A stretch of 64,000 nucleotides of DNA from Perilla frutescens (Eukaryota > Streptophyta > Magnoliopsida > Lamiales > Lamiaceae): the NCBI GenBank assembly GCA_026008535.1, contig BRKX01000002.1:1944501-2008500 (forward strand), given 5' to 3'. Shown in pieces: positions 1-11,021 of the stretch. Each line of letters starts with the position of its first letter. Position 1 is the stretch's first letter. Below the pieces are notes generated by a model that searched no databases, was not told the origin of the DNA, and worked only from the letters and a program-made list of their open reading frames with translations. The translations under genes and the position numbers were made by a program.

Positions 1-1116
1 CTTGATGCTTCCAACAACTCACCCCCTTTGGAAAGTGTGCGCCGCCTGAGTATTCATGCCGGCACAGAGACAGAGAAGAGGGGTGAGTTGAGAGAAGGAA
101 AACATAATCGGTCTTTCTTGAACTACTCTGCCAGGGAGTGGAGAAGGTGTGTTACTGGCAAGCTTAATCTACTAAGGGTATTAGATGTGGTTAATTCCTA
201 TTCCATGGATGAAATAATGTGGCTAATTAACTCGAGGTACATCACTTGTGGCATTCCTCGGGAGTTCCATGCATATTCCTTGATATCCCTGCCTTGGAAT
301 CTACAGACTCTTGTTTTCACTGGCCCGATATCTCTACCATCTGAATTTTGGCAGATGCCACAACTTAGGCATTTGAAGATGCCTGAAATTACTCTAGCTG
401 ATCCCCCGGATGATGATAGTGTTTTAGAGCTCGAGAATTTGCAGACACTTTCAATAGTCAAGGATTTTATATTTAGCAAGAATGTAGTTCGAAGGATCCC
501 AAATCTAAAGAAGTTGGGAATTGATTGCGGGACAACTGAGATAATTGGATCTTTATGTTTGAGCAATCTTTCCTTTCTTCTTAAGCTTGAGTCACTTGTT
601 CTAAAATGTAGAGGGACTTGGGAAAATATGGCATTTCCAGATTCTCTTAAGAAGTTGACGTTAAGTCGTTGTCTGATTCCGTGGGAAGACATGTCCGTGG
701 TTGGTTTACTGCCAAACCTCGAAGTTCTCAAGTTGCGGATGTGTGCTGCAAAAGGCCAAACATTGAAACCAAATGCAGGGGAGTTTTGTCAACTGAAGTT
801 CTTGTTGATTGAGTGGTGTCAATTGGAGATTTTGGAAGCAGATGAAAGTAATTTTCCAAGTCTTGAACACCTGCAACTTGAAGGGGTGAGGATGGAGGAG
901 TTCCCCATGGATTTTGCAGAAATTGAAACACTTCGTACAATCAACTTACGATATTGCAGCAAGTCCCTTTTCTTATCTGCAAACAAGATGTCACAGGATC
1001 GAGAGAACTCTGGATGCGAGGCCATTCAAATTCAATCATATCCTAAAGAGGTAAGAAATAATAAAACTCATCTCTTTATTTACTTCTTATGTTTTTTGCC
1101 TATGTTTTCCAACTAG
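1..1116 (+). CDS. NLR resistance protein, late-blight R1-like, C-terminal LRR part (5' end outside window)
   Basis: The frame is open from base 1, so the gene begins upstream of the window. Only the leucine-rich repeat half is visible: about 13 irregular LRRs with LxxLxxL spacing, such as LPWNLQTLVF, MPQLRHLKMP, IPNLKKLGID and LPNLEVLKLR. The pattern is that of the solanaceous/lamiid R1A/R1B-like CC-NB-LRR family, cytoplasmic immune receptors that recognise pathogen effectors. The frame stops at 1116, but a consensus donor (AAGAG|GTAAGA) at 1050/1051 suggests the coding exon may end there and splice onward; I find no convincing next exon. A second NLR of the same type lies downstream on the same strand, so this is a tandem NLR cluster. 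Whether it is a full functional gene cannot be judged here. Confidence 0.85.
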   Translation, partial: LDASNNSPPLESVRRLSIHAGTETEKRGELREGKHNRSFLNYSAREWRRCVTGKLNLLRVLDVVNSYSMDEIMWLINSRYITCGIPREFHAYSLISLPWNLQTLVFTGPISLPSEFWQMPQLRHLKMPEITLADPPDDDSVLELENLQTLSIVKDFIFSKNVVRRIPNLKKLGIDCGTTEIIGSLCLSNLSFLLKLESLVLKCRGTWENMAFPDSLKKLTLSRCLIPWEDMSVVGLLPNLEVLKLRMCAAKGQTLKPNAGEFCQLKFLLIEWCQLEILEADESNFPSLEHLQLEGVRMEEFPMDFAEIETLRTINLRYCSKSLFLSANKMSQDRENSGCEAIQIQSYPKEVRNNKTHLFIYFLCFLPMFSN

Positions 1117-1631
1117 AAACCAATTTGATACTCATCATAAGATGTTCATATTATTTATGATACATATACTTAAAATTGTGTGGTATAATTAAGGATGTGT
1201 GAGTCGGAGAAAATTTATGTCAATTGGATAAAATTTATGATAAATGATACCTAGAAATATAATGATAAGAGTTAAGGGTGAAAAAGAATAAAACAAAGAA
1301 CCAACGATATATTACTGAGACATAAAATAGAAAACAAATAATCTGGCAGATAATCTGCCGACTCAATTTATATTGATCTTTCGATACCCTCCAAACCTTG
1401 TACTTAAATAATATAAAGACTAGGGCTTCATAAACAAAAACTCAGCCCATTACTCTATTCTAACCTAAATAACTTAACATAAATAACTTAATTAAACTAA
1501 GGAAATAAAGATAATTATAAATATAAAATAAATAAGATTGTAGTAGGAACCGCTGTGTAACATATAAAAGGAAAACTTTTTGTAATGTGAACATATAAAC
1601 ATTATATATAAAAAAATGATTGTATTATTAA
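1117..1631. other. AT-rich spacer between NLR and MULE
   Basis: No coding signal on either strand. It would hold the 3' UTR of the first NLR. The last nine bases (1623-1631, TATTATTAA) are the left copy of the target-site duplication of the element that follows. Confidence 0.6.
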
Positions 1632-2831
1632 GGCAAAACACATTATTAGGTCCTACTTTTATGTTATGTTTTAGTAGGTCCTGGTACAATAATTTTGTTT
1701 TAATAGGTTTCTGTACTTCTAAATTTGAAAACATCAAATCCGTATTTAACTGTCCTAAACAGATTGGTTAACTTTTCCGTTAATTAAATTAAAAACAGAA
1801 ATTTCCAATCTCTCGTCGGGAGCCTGTTTTGTGAACTATTCTCTTTAATAAAATTATCCATTTCTTGCAAAAATCCTACTGATACCCTTGCCTCTATCTG
1901 CATGAGGCTCTTTGTTGAAGTTAGCTATCTCATATTGAATAACGACACAGTGGAGTTAAATATCAATTCTCCTAGCCTTGATTTATCCATTGTTAGTCAA
2001 ATTTTCTGGCCATTCGCCATAAATCATTGCTGCTCATGGACGATCAGAAGTTAGCTATCTCATATTGAATAACGACACGGTGGAGTTAAATATCGATTTT
2101 CCTAGCCTTGATTTATCCATTGTTAGTCAAATTTTCTAGCCATTCGCCATAAATCGTTGCTGCTCATGGACTATCAGCTTTCTCTGCATTATGACGTTTA
2201 CAAGCATGTGCAGAAAATCCCTCTTGTTGAAGAAGAGCCTAGCTTTCAGATTTATGGAGAAATTAGTTTGTATTATTAAGTTTTTCTGTTGTTTAGCGTT
2301 CGGGAATTTATGTTGCTAATTACACCTGATGATATCTTAATATATAGCGAGATGAACAAATCAAAGCAAACTAGTGTTTAATATATAGCTTGAGATGGAT
2401 CGCTGAAAAGCTTCATATTGCTAGCATACCAAACAAAGTCAGCTATGCACCAATGGTGCAAGAGTGGATTGTCAGACAGTCCAACCAAGTTTATTGACTG
2501 CCATCTTGAAGTCCATGAGGCAGATAAAAACATTACAGAGACAGAGAGATGGAGAGGGTTGTGTGCGAAACTACATAAAATTAATAAAAGAATTAAAATG
2601 GCAAACTACATGAACGTGATTAGAGAAGCTTGAAGAAGAGAACTGGAAAATGTGTGGTATTTGTGTTTTTTATTTAGTTAACGGAAAAGTTAATAAATTT
2701 GTTAGTTTCATTAAATAAGGACCTTATGTTATCAAATTTAGAAGTACTGGGACCTATTAAAACAAAATAATTGTACAGGGACCTAGCGAAACATAGAATA
2801 GAAGTATAAGGATCTAACAATGCATTTTGCC
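1632..2831. mobile_element. Non-autonomous Mutator-like element, 1200 bp, 9-bp TSD
   Basis: The ends form long terminal inverted repeats of about 150 bp: the left end GGCAAAACACATTATTAGG is matched by the reverse complement of the right end, GGCAAAATGCATTGTTAGAT. The arms continue through the 'acctattaaaacaaaataattgtac' stretch. TATTATTAA is duplicated perfectly at 1623-1631 and 2832-2840, and nine bases is the length typical of MULEs. No transposase is encoded. The interior carries a 130-bp tandem duplication and unrecognised sequence, possibly captured host DNA. The right end is only 51 bp upstream of the ATG of the next NLR. Confidence 0.9.
1917..2176. repeat. 130-bp tandem duplication inside the MULE
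   Basis: Two adjacent copies (1917-2046 and 2047-2176) start with GAAGTTAGCTATCTCATATT and differ at only a few positions (for example ACAGTGG/ACGGTGG and TCAATTC/TCGATTT). The near-identity implies a recent duplication within the element. Confidence 0.9.
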
Positions 2832-2882
2832 TATTATTAAACTTTGTTATTTCCAATTACATAGTTTCTAACTAGTTGGCTC

Positions 2883-5078
2883 ATGGCTTGTACACAGACA
2901 CAATTGTCTAGAGAAGACAATGTAGTGGGTTTCGCAGACCAGGAAGCCACTCTTATCAAATATCTAAATGAAGAAACAGATGAGCTTGATGTCATCTCTA
3001 TCCTGGGCGTGCCTGGTCTTGGGAAGACGACTCTTGCTTGGAAGATTTTTTGCAATCCAAAAATCAAATCTGAATTCCCAATGTTGATTTGGGTGTATGT
3101 TTCTCAAGAATTCAATGTGAAGGATGTGTTTCTCGCCATTCTTAAAGAGTTCACTCGTCAAGACATGTCTAGCATGAACGGTCAGGAGTTGGGCCAAGAA
3201 GTTCGATCTCGTCTCGAGCAGGGAAAATTCTTATTGTTCATGGATGATGTGCGGACTGTGGAAGACTGGAAACAAATTAAAGCTGCCCTGCCCAAGACTA
3301 ATAAATTTGGAAAAGTTTTGATAACAAGTCGCCATGTGAGTGTAGCTGCCCAAGCCAACACCAAAAGAGAACCCCACCACCTGCGTTTCTTGGAATTCGA
3401 CGAAAGTTGGGAGCTTCTCCAGCTACAAGTATTTGGAAAGATCGGTGATTGTCCACCGGAGTTAGAGGGGCTCGGGACACAAATAGCCGTGCAATGTGGA
3501 GGAGTGCCGCTTGCATTAGTTATAATTGGGGGAATTCTCGCCGAAAATTGTGCTGACAGGAAAGAATTATGGGAAAATGTATCGCATAGTATGAATGTCT
3601 GCAAACACACGGAAAATATTATTTCACTGAGTTGCAGCAGGTTGCCTCATGACATGAGAGATTGCTTTCTCTATCTAGGGATTTTTCCCCTAGGCACCGA
3701 GATTCCGGCATGGAAGCTGACATGGTTGTGGATTGCAGAAGAATTCATACAACAAAATCAGGGGAGGAGCTTGGAGGAAGTGGCGGAGGACAATTTGAAT
3801 GATCTTGTGGCCAGGAACTTGGTTATGGTTCAAAAAACCAAGGCCAGCGGATCTATCAAAACGTGTCGTGTACATGGCATGATTCGAGAATTCTGCCAGG
3901 AGGCAGCAAAGAAGAATTTGTTTCAGGAGGTGAAGAAGATGAGGCAGTGGGTATTTGATCCTACTATTTCTAGACTCTGCTTTCACTTCAATGAGATGGA
4001 ATTCCTCAGCAAAGAAATACCAAAGGGTCCCAATAAGGTTCGCTCATTATTATGTTTCTTCAAGGAAACCGGAGACTTGCCAACAGAACACTTCTCATCA
4101 ATGCTCGAAGCCTTTGACTTACTCCGGGTTATAGATGCGAATTCTATCAATTTAACGTGCTTTCCCTCAAGACTTACCAAACTAATCCATTTGAGGTACG
4201 TTACTCTATCTGTCAACTTTGTCAGGTTTCTTCCTGAAGCTGTCTCTGAGCTTTGGAATCTACAAACCGTCAAGATTGACACCACGGAAAGTGAATATCT
4301 AATTGAAGGAGACATAGGAAAGATGAAGGAACTAAGGCATTTGAAGACCAAAGCAGCTATTGTTCTTAAGGAGGTGGAAGGTGAAGTTGGAGAGAACCTT
4401 CAGACGCTGAGTAGATTATCAGTCAAATGTTGCACAAAAGAGTTGTTCAATAGGGCTTCAAACCTAAAGAACTTGGGGATTCGGGGAAATTTAGGCAATA
4501 TTTTGGATGCAAACTTCTTGGAAATATTGGAACGTCTGGAAAAGCTGAAGCTAATTCACGACGCATTTCCTGACAACCCATTTGAAACTGCATTGCATCG
4601 CCTTCCTCATCCAAATAGTTTCCCACCAAATCTAAGGATCCTGACATTGTCTTCTACGTTTTTGAATTGGGCGCATATGACTACGCTGGGAAGCCTGCCT
4701 AACCTTGAGGTGCTCAAACTCAAGGATTATGCATTCCATGGAAGAAGGTGGGAAGCCGAAGGCAGCGGCTTTCGTTGTCTTGAATCCCTGCACATTGCGC
4801 GCACTGATTTAGAGATATGGACGATTGCTTCTGGTGATCGGCCGTTTCCCAAACTCAAAAATCTTGTACTTAAGAACTGCGAGAAACTTCAGCAGATCCC
4901 ATCCCAACTGGGGAACAGCCTTCAGTTTGTGGAACTTGAACATGTCACGGCACCACTCGTGGAATCTGCCAAGAAAATTGAAGCGGAAAAACAAGAAATG
5001 CAGGGGGAATCGGGAGGGAGAAGGGGTGGATTTAAGCTTATAATTTCTCCTGAAGATTCTCCGTTTCCTTATTTTTGA
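2883..5078 (+). CDS. NB-ARC-LRR resistance protein, R1-like, lacking the N-terminal coiled-coil
   Basis: 731 residues in one exon. NB-ARC motifs in order: P-loop GVPGLGKTT (42-50), RNBS-A near 66-77, kinase-2 FLLFMDDV (116-123), RNBS-B around 143-150, GGVPLAL (206-212), RNBS-D CFLYLGIFP (261-269), then the MHD position as VHG (330-332). About 14 LRRs follow. R1-like family members normally carry a coiled-coil or longer N-terminal region before the P-loop; here only 41 residues precede it. The frame is closed by a stop at 2862-2864, and no coiled-coil exon is seen upstream, where a MULE ends at 2831. The MHD aspartate is replaced by glycine; in other NLRs changes at this position can alter the resting state. 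It is either a 5'-truncated gene or a downstream exon whose first exon is lost. The C-terminus is basic and glycine-rich. Confidence 0.85.
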   Translation: MACTQTQLSREDNVVGFADQEATLIKYLNEETDELDVISILGVPGLGKTTLAWKIFCNPKIKSEFPMLIWVYVSQEFNVKDVFLAILKEFTRQDMSSMNGQELGQEVRSRLEQGKFLLFMDDVRTVEDWKQIKAALPKTNKFGKVLITSRHVSVAAQANTKREPHHLRFLEFDESWELLQLQVFGKIGDCPPELEGLGTQIAVQCGGVPLALVIIGGILAENCADRKELWENVSHSMNVCKHTENIISLSCSRLPHDMRDCFLYLGIFPLGTEIPAWKLTWLWIAEEFIQQNQGRSLEEVAEDNLNDLVARNLVMVQKTKASGSIKTCRVHGMIREFCQEAAKKNLFQEVKKMRQWVFDPTISRLCFHFNEMEFLSKEIPKGPNKVRSLLCFFKETGDLPTEHFSSMLEAFDLLRVIDANSINLTCFPSRLTKLIHLRYVTLSVNFVRFLPEAVSELWNLQTVKIDTTESEYLIEGDIGKMKELRHLKTKAAIVLKEVEGEVGENLQTLSRLSVKCCTKELFNRASNLKNLGIRGNLGNILDANFLEILERLEKLKLIHDAFPDNPFETALHRLPHPNSFPPNLRILTLSSTFLNWAHMTTLGSLPNLEVLKLKDYAFHGRRWEAEGSGFRCLESLHIARTDLEIWTIASGDRPFPKLKNLVLKNCEKLQQIPSQLGNSLQFVELEHVTAPLVESAKKIEAEKQEMQGESGGRRGGFKLIISPEDSPFPYF

Positions 5079-5576
5079 TTGTTGATTTAGTTCTTTTTTT
5101 TTTGTTAAAATATTTCTTGTTTTATATAATTTCACACTCTAGCACCCTCCCAATTATAACCTTATTCCGCACCCTAAAAATATATCGAGAGAGTTTATTT
5201 TAGGAAAATATAAGTGAATAGGATTTTATATGAAATAGGAGGAATGAATATATTAGTTCAGAAAATTACATGTTAACTCTATATTAAAAAACTAAAACAA
5301 CGATCATAAAGAAATAGTGGGAGTATATATCATATCATATTTGGGATGAGCCGCTTCTTGGTCGTTTTTTACATTTTCTGGTGACTTTATACTATTTTGA
5401 AAAAACATTTTACAATTTCAATTTGAATAAAATTTCGGAGAAAATCACCAATTAGAAGATGAAGAAGTTGATAACTCAAGTCAAGATAAAATAGCTAGTA
5501 CTCATGCTAAACCATTCTCAATTATAATGTAAAACCACTTCTCTCTCTCATAAAAAAATTAAATTAGCTCTAAACA

Positions 5577-5613
<37 letters not shown>

Positions 5614-5643
5614 CAGAAGCTCAGGAGCTAAATTAATTATATA
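5079..5643. other. AT-rich spacer with (AAT)n microsatellite
   Basis: Downstream flank of the NLR. No gene seen. An (AAT)n tract lies at about 5578-5611. The right edge meets a Helitron-like repeat. Confidence 0.6.
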
Positions 5644-5955
5644 CTAGTGTTTCTTCTGTGCAGTGCACAAATAATTTATTTATTTATTTTGATCTGTAAT
5701 ATATATTATGAATATTTTTGAATTATATATGTTGTGTTCAATTTTTAAAAATTAATAAAATGATATGCACATACGTTAATTAATTAGATAAGAAGATCAA
5801 TTTTGTGTCGTTACGACAAACAAAAAGAAAATTAAGTTTTAGGAACTAAATGAAAATCTATGTTAGAAAGATTGAATTGGAATATTTCAAACGACACGGT
5901 TTTTTAAATAGCAATGTATAATTATTCACGATTAAAGAACATTTGATTTCTTTGA

Positions 5956-6027
<72 letters not shown>

Positions 6028-6383
6028 GTGCAACACAAATGAAACTATTTTTATAGATGACAGAAGTAGAGTACTACAAATCCTTCACCTATGCATAAAA
6101 AAATAAGACAAAAATTTTTACAAATCTCAAATTTTCAATTGAAAAAAAAAAAAGAATAAAATAGCAAATATTTGTTAAAATACAACGGTTGTGTCTAAAC
6201 CGTCGTGGAAAATACAAAAAGAAAGAAGAAAAATTATCACAATAAATGTTACTACTGTACTCAAAACTGTTGTCTATTGTACAAAAATATTATCTAAAAT
6301 ATAATTGTTAAACTGTATGGTAGACAATAATTTATACAAGAATCATTGTCTATCACACGATTTTGCTTTAATATATGTATATA
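5644..6383 (-). mobile_element. Helitron-like repeat, copy A
   Basis: Read on the minus strand it ends in CTAG followed by T, preceded by a short GTGCACTGCAC hairpin. Its other end reads TATATACATATATTAAAGC, close to the TC-start seen in copies B (44327-46285) and C (55710-56454). Shared interior landmarks are the 'ttaattaattagataag' block, a large (ATT)n tract (5957-6026), the 'atagtgcaacacaaatgaaa' block and the 'gtctatcacacgatttt' end. There is no target duplication, as expected for Helitrons. Non-autonomous. The Helitron call is inferred from the ends only. Confidence 0.55.
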
Positions 6384-6889
6384 TTTCAATAATAAACATT
6401 CAATTCTATATTCAGAAGGAAGAGGACCATCCGAGAGCATGAGATCGTGCCTGTGTTGTAACAGAATTTAAATGCATTAGTTTTCTAGAAGAAAAAAGAG
6501 GGTTTATTTTTCAACATTTAGTGTATTTATTTTAATAATGTTACTTCCGCTGTATTAATTTTTTTTAATGAAATAATGGCTTTATTTACTATTTACGAAA
6601 TTGGAGCGTCACAGCTTGTGAGCCAACTCGAAAAAAAAACTATTAATTAATTAGAATATATATATGTGTGTGTGTAGTTCCATTTCAAAATAAAAAGGCG
6701 AAAATATATAGTAACCTATTAATTAAGCTTATTTCTTAAGAAAAATAATGAATTTAGATAAATATTAATTAGTAAACGAGCTCGATAACTCATAAGCCAA
6801 AGCTCGACTCAACGACATTCAATTCAAACTCGATATTTTAACTACACACCTTTTAATCATCACATTGCCACATATTGGTGGAAAGAACA
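6384..6889. other. AT-rich spacer
   Basis: No coding potential seen. It contains a short 'cgagctcgataactcataagcc' stretch (about 6777-6830) resembling the terminal region of the element at 12110-12443, probably a remnant. Confidence 0.5.
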
Positions 6890-6913
6890 CATCCATGGAT
6901 TCATTACATAAAG

Positions 6914-6948
<35 letters not shown>

Positions 6949-7170
6949 TCATACAACATTAACAATTGCATGCATGCATCAATATCCATGAATTAATAAC
7001 ATCTTCATTCTTCTCACGGCCAACAAATAAGCATACAATACGTGTATATATATATATATATATATATAAACACACATATATGTGTATATATATAAATGAA
7101 TTTTTTCAGTTTAAGTCTGCGGCAATTCTTACTTATTTCACCTCTTTCACCAAGAAGATGGCTAATAAAT
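6890..7170 (-). pseudogene. Duplicated 3' end of the peroxidase gene
   Basis: This repeats the sequence at 7297-7548, starting at the shared 'acacatccatggattcattacataaagttaat' block and ending in the last codons of a peroxidase. On the minus strand 7098-7160 reads SHLLGERGEISKNCRRLK, against SPLLGERGEIRKNCRRLN in the main copy. The stop codon is lost and only the terminal ~20 codons plus 3' flank are present, so it is a non-functional tandem duplicate of the gene's tail. Both copies have expanded AT/ATAC microsatellites in the 3' flank. Confidence 0.75.
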
Positions 7171-7431
7171 TATAAATTAAACTAAAGTATAATAAATTAA
7201 AATCAAGAAAAAGACAAAAAAAATGAATATGAAATAGAGAATGTTAACACTAAATATGCAATAAACGATATCGTATCCCTTTCAATCATCACATAACACA
7301 TCCATGGATTCATTACATAAAGTTAATATATTATTTCATACAACATTGACAATTGCATGCATGCATCAATCAATATTCATAAATAATGACATCTTCATTC
7401 TTCACACAACCAACAAAATAAGCATACATAC

Positions 7432-7474
<43 letters not shown>

Positions 7475-7484
7475 TTTTTTGCAG

Positions 7485-9938
7485 TTAGTTAAGTCTGCGG
7501 CAATTCTTTCTGATTTCACCTCTTTCACCAAGAAGAGGGCTAATGCTTCCCATCTTAACCATGGATTTGGCAAACTGGTGGAAAAAAGCACCCTCATTTT
7601 CAGCATAAATCTTCACCAACTCCATTGTCTCCCTCACGTTCCCACTCTGCAAAACTTGATCAGAAGTGAGAAGCCCCCTCCCCTTCAACAACAGAGAGAG
7701 AGAGAGAGTTAGAAATATTTCAAGAATCATTTCATTGATCATGTATATATATATATAAATATGAGTTAGTTACGATTAAATACACAAACTTGGCGAATGA
7801 AAACTCGTGTAGCACAAAAGTCATGTTGTTTTATATAATGATATGTAAAATATTTTCCACTCAACACAAAACGCCTTCGTTTTGTGACTAAACGAAGAAT
7901 GATAGGAAAAATATACTGTAACAAAATTAATTTTCAAATTTCATCATCTACATAAACAATTCTGATTTTTTTTTCTTTTTAATTTTTTCAGGTACGAACT
8001 GACGTTGTTTTGTGATGAAGTAAAAATATTTTCCACCTAAATACAATATGATATGCTCGTTAGTATATTATTTAATAGTATTATAATATTTAATAGTATG
8101 TAAGAGGGTCCAACTTATAACAATTAACCGCATATACAATCCTAAAATATAGTAATAAGTTGGTATATAATAATTTTGATAAAATTTTAATGTGTTTTCT
8201 TGATTACATTTCAATATTAAAAATCAATTGGTTAACAAAATTACCTCATTGCACATTTTTTTTTATAACTAAGTATATTGATTGTGTACCCAATTTTTTC
8301 ACATTTAAGATTGGAATTGTTTGTCACAATATTGCTTGTAACTAAATAAATTTAATAAAAAAAACACTATGAGTCATAAATATGAAAATTTAACTTCAAA
8401 AGACATCAATTGAGAATTGGAATAAACTATAAACAAAAACACACAGAAGTAAAGAACTTAAAAAATATGAAAGAAACAAGATATTATAACAATGTTTGAA
8501 TTTGAAGTGAGCATATGTGTACATTTTAAGTAAATTTAATTAACTTTTAAATGCATTTGATAAAGTTAATAATAAAGAATGTGATCGATCGAATGAAATA
8601 TATCCTAACACTAGTAGTATATAAACGATGTATGAAATTTAAAATTTGTTAATTTTTTTTTAAAAATAAATTAAATATTTAAATTACTATATTAATCCTA
8701 ATTTTTTTTAAAAAAAATTGAGGTGTCCGTGGCCCCCCTCGGACCCGTGCACGGGTCCGCCCGTGCATATAAATATAAATTTCCGATTATTATTTTTGTG
8801 TTTATCTTGACCTGATAGAGCAACAAGATCCTCGTTATCGAGGCCTTGTTGCCTGAACTTCGCTACGAGTGTTTGGATTGTCGAGTTGGGAGCAGGGATA
8901 TCGTTGTTAGATTTCCTCAGGCTCGCGGTTTTTGAGTCCCGGCGCCCTAACGGAACTTCCCAATGAGGTCCACCACTCTGTATGTATGTGTTGGAAAAGA
9001 ATTCAAATGCATTAGTTTTCTTGAAAGAAAAAAAAATGGTTTAATTTAATTTCCATTTATGGTATAGAACTGTTTTTGGTAATTAAGGTTTTGAACTTAC
9101 TAGGACAACAGAATCCCTTGCAGCAAGAGCAAGAATGTCTGCACATGAAACTGTGTGAGGGCAGACTTGCTCAAGTTTAGCTTTGATTTCATCAATCACT
9201 TCGAATCCCCTTAGGGAGTTTCTGTTAGGCCCCGAGTTTTTCTCACTCGCTATCGTCGTGCTGCTGTCTAGCAGCACGGATGCATCGCAACCCTAATCAA
9301 AAAAATAAGCAGTTATAATAGGGACTGAACTTCGTATGTAAATGTGAAAACATGCTTTTTTTGTATTATGATGCCAAAATACAATAAGAAAATCATTAAG
9401 GAAAAGTAGCATCGAAATACGAAAAGAAAAGCACTAAAATTATAGTAAATAAACGTGTTTTCATGTTTAAACGTGAAAATATGCTTCTTATTATATTTTG
9501 ATGCCAAAATACAATAAGAAAATCATTAAAGAAAAGTAGCATCGAAATACGGAAAGAAAAGCATCAAAATCACAGTAAACAAGCTTGTTTTCACGTTTAC
9601 ACAACAAACACTAGTTTTTATTTGAACTAAATCCTATATATATACTGCAAAAAAAATGATGAAATTGTTTGTACCTGGGCAAAGCAGTCATGGAAGTGGA
9701 GCCTGAGCAAAGAGGCAGCCATTCTTGAATCTTGGGCAATGGCATTTTCCAAGACTGACATTATGATTTCATTGGCTTGTGGGCAAGAAAACTCGTAGAA
9801 CCCGGGCACGAGGCCCGGGTAGCCTCCTTGCCCGCTCCCAAAACCGGAGGCTGGGAAAGCCTCCGGCTGGGAGCAGGAGAGGAGAGCCGCGGCCACGAGG
9901 CTTAGGATCAACAGCCATATTGGAGAAGCCATTTCCAA
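7485..9938 (-). pseudogene. Class III peroxidase (PER9-like) missing part of exon 4
   Basis: Secreted plant peroxidases oxidise phenolics with H2O2 at the cell wall. Exon 1 is 9675-9938 (signal peptide of about 25 residues, then SLLRLHFHDCF with the distal Arg and His). Exon 2 is 9101-9292 (starts GCDASVLLDS, includes VSCADILALAARDS). Exon 3 is 8812-8977, exactly 166 nt, running GGPHWEVPLGRRDS to EDLVALS. Donors and acceptors are canonical, giving the classic three-intron layout. Exon 4 should begin with HTIG, whose His is the proximal heme ligand, but only its last ~70 codons are present (7485 to about 7690, LLKGRGLLTSDQVL to the stop). The preceding DNA becomes a (GA)n tract and then AT-rich sequence. 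About 70 residues are missing, including the heme ligand, so the product should not be an active peroxidase unless this is an assembly gap. Confidence 0.8.
9337..9600. repeat. Tandem duplication (~132 bp) in peroxidase intron 1
   Basis: Two adjacent copies begin AAATGTGAAAACATGC (9337) and AAACGTGAAAATATGC (about 9469). Both contain 'gatgccaaaatacaataag' and 'aaagtagcatcgaaatacg'. They differ by scattered substitutions. Confidence 0.8.
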
Positions 9939-11021
9939 ATCAAGATTTGAGTTTATTGTTGTTGGAGGTGGATGAAGATTGCTTGCACATTCATTGATTT
10001 ATATATAGAGTTTGAATATTAGGAGATTGATTAATCAACTGCTCCCCTATGTGTGTACCAAATACATTTGTTATGGACCATGTCAAATTTTTTGTTGTAT
10101 TATGTAACGTTTGAATTTGGGGATAGTGTTTCTGGTTTTAGTTTCACCTGCTCGAACTGCATGAAATAGTACTATGTCACCCACGTTCTTTAACAATATC
10201 TAGCTAAAATTAATTTAATTTGGAATTTTAGCTAAATGAATTATTTTTGTCATATTATATTGATTCGAGTTGAGTATTAATGGCATTTCACCAATATTCA
10301 TTTATTAATTCCTATGTTTAAAATTTTAAGGAAAAAAGTTTTTTAAAATAACTCGAACTATTGGTCGATCGAGTCCCACCTAGACACTAATATATAGTAT
10401 GGAGTCCTTTTAAAATAAATAAATTCTGCAAATAAACACCTCAACTATCGTAAATTGTGCTGATAAACACATGAATTTCTTGTTTGAATATGACAGTTAT
10501 AATGTTTTTTATTTCATTTTTTTAGGCTTGAACAAGACATGAATTCACTTTGTAATTATATAGGGTTGTGAGTAGTTTGATGGATTTCATGTTTAAAGAT
10601 TAATCTATTTTCCGTTCCTTTATTCATTCATGCATCATTGAATCGTATGTTTCATGTATGATTGTCTGAAGAAGATAGTAAATAAATGGAATAAAGGATT
10701 AATGCATGACATATAGATCGAGAGATTGATATAATTCATGGGGAGAGAATCAATCTTATGTGCTATTTTGAGATTATTTGTTGATTTAATTATATTATAT
10801 TTGTGATTGCTTTTATAAATATTGGAATTAAATTGGTTTATTGATTAATTGCTTACGGGAAATTCATTAAAAAAATGATTATGAAATCCACTTTTATCTG
10901 TTAATTTTCTAAAGCCCTTTTAAGTTTGTCCAGTTTGATTTATTTAATTACTTGTTTCTTTTAATTAATTTTGTTGTTGTAAAACACCAGATTTAATTTA
11001 TGATTTTCTAGATAAAATAAA
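9939..11021. other. Upstream flank of the peroxidase, noncoding
   Basis: AT-rich, no open frame of note. A TATA-like run (TTATATATAGAG, 10000-10010) lies about 65 bp upstream of the peroxidase ATG on the minus strand and could be its core promoter. The last nine bases (11013-11021, TAAAATAAA) are the target duplication of the next element. Confidence 0.5.

Noticed and set aside
1492..1737. Minus-strand frame of 81 codons beside the first NLR
   Set aside because: Low-complexity AT-rich frame crossing the MULE border; no domain.
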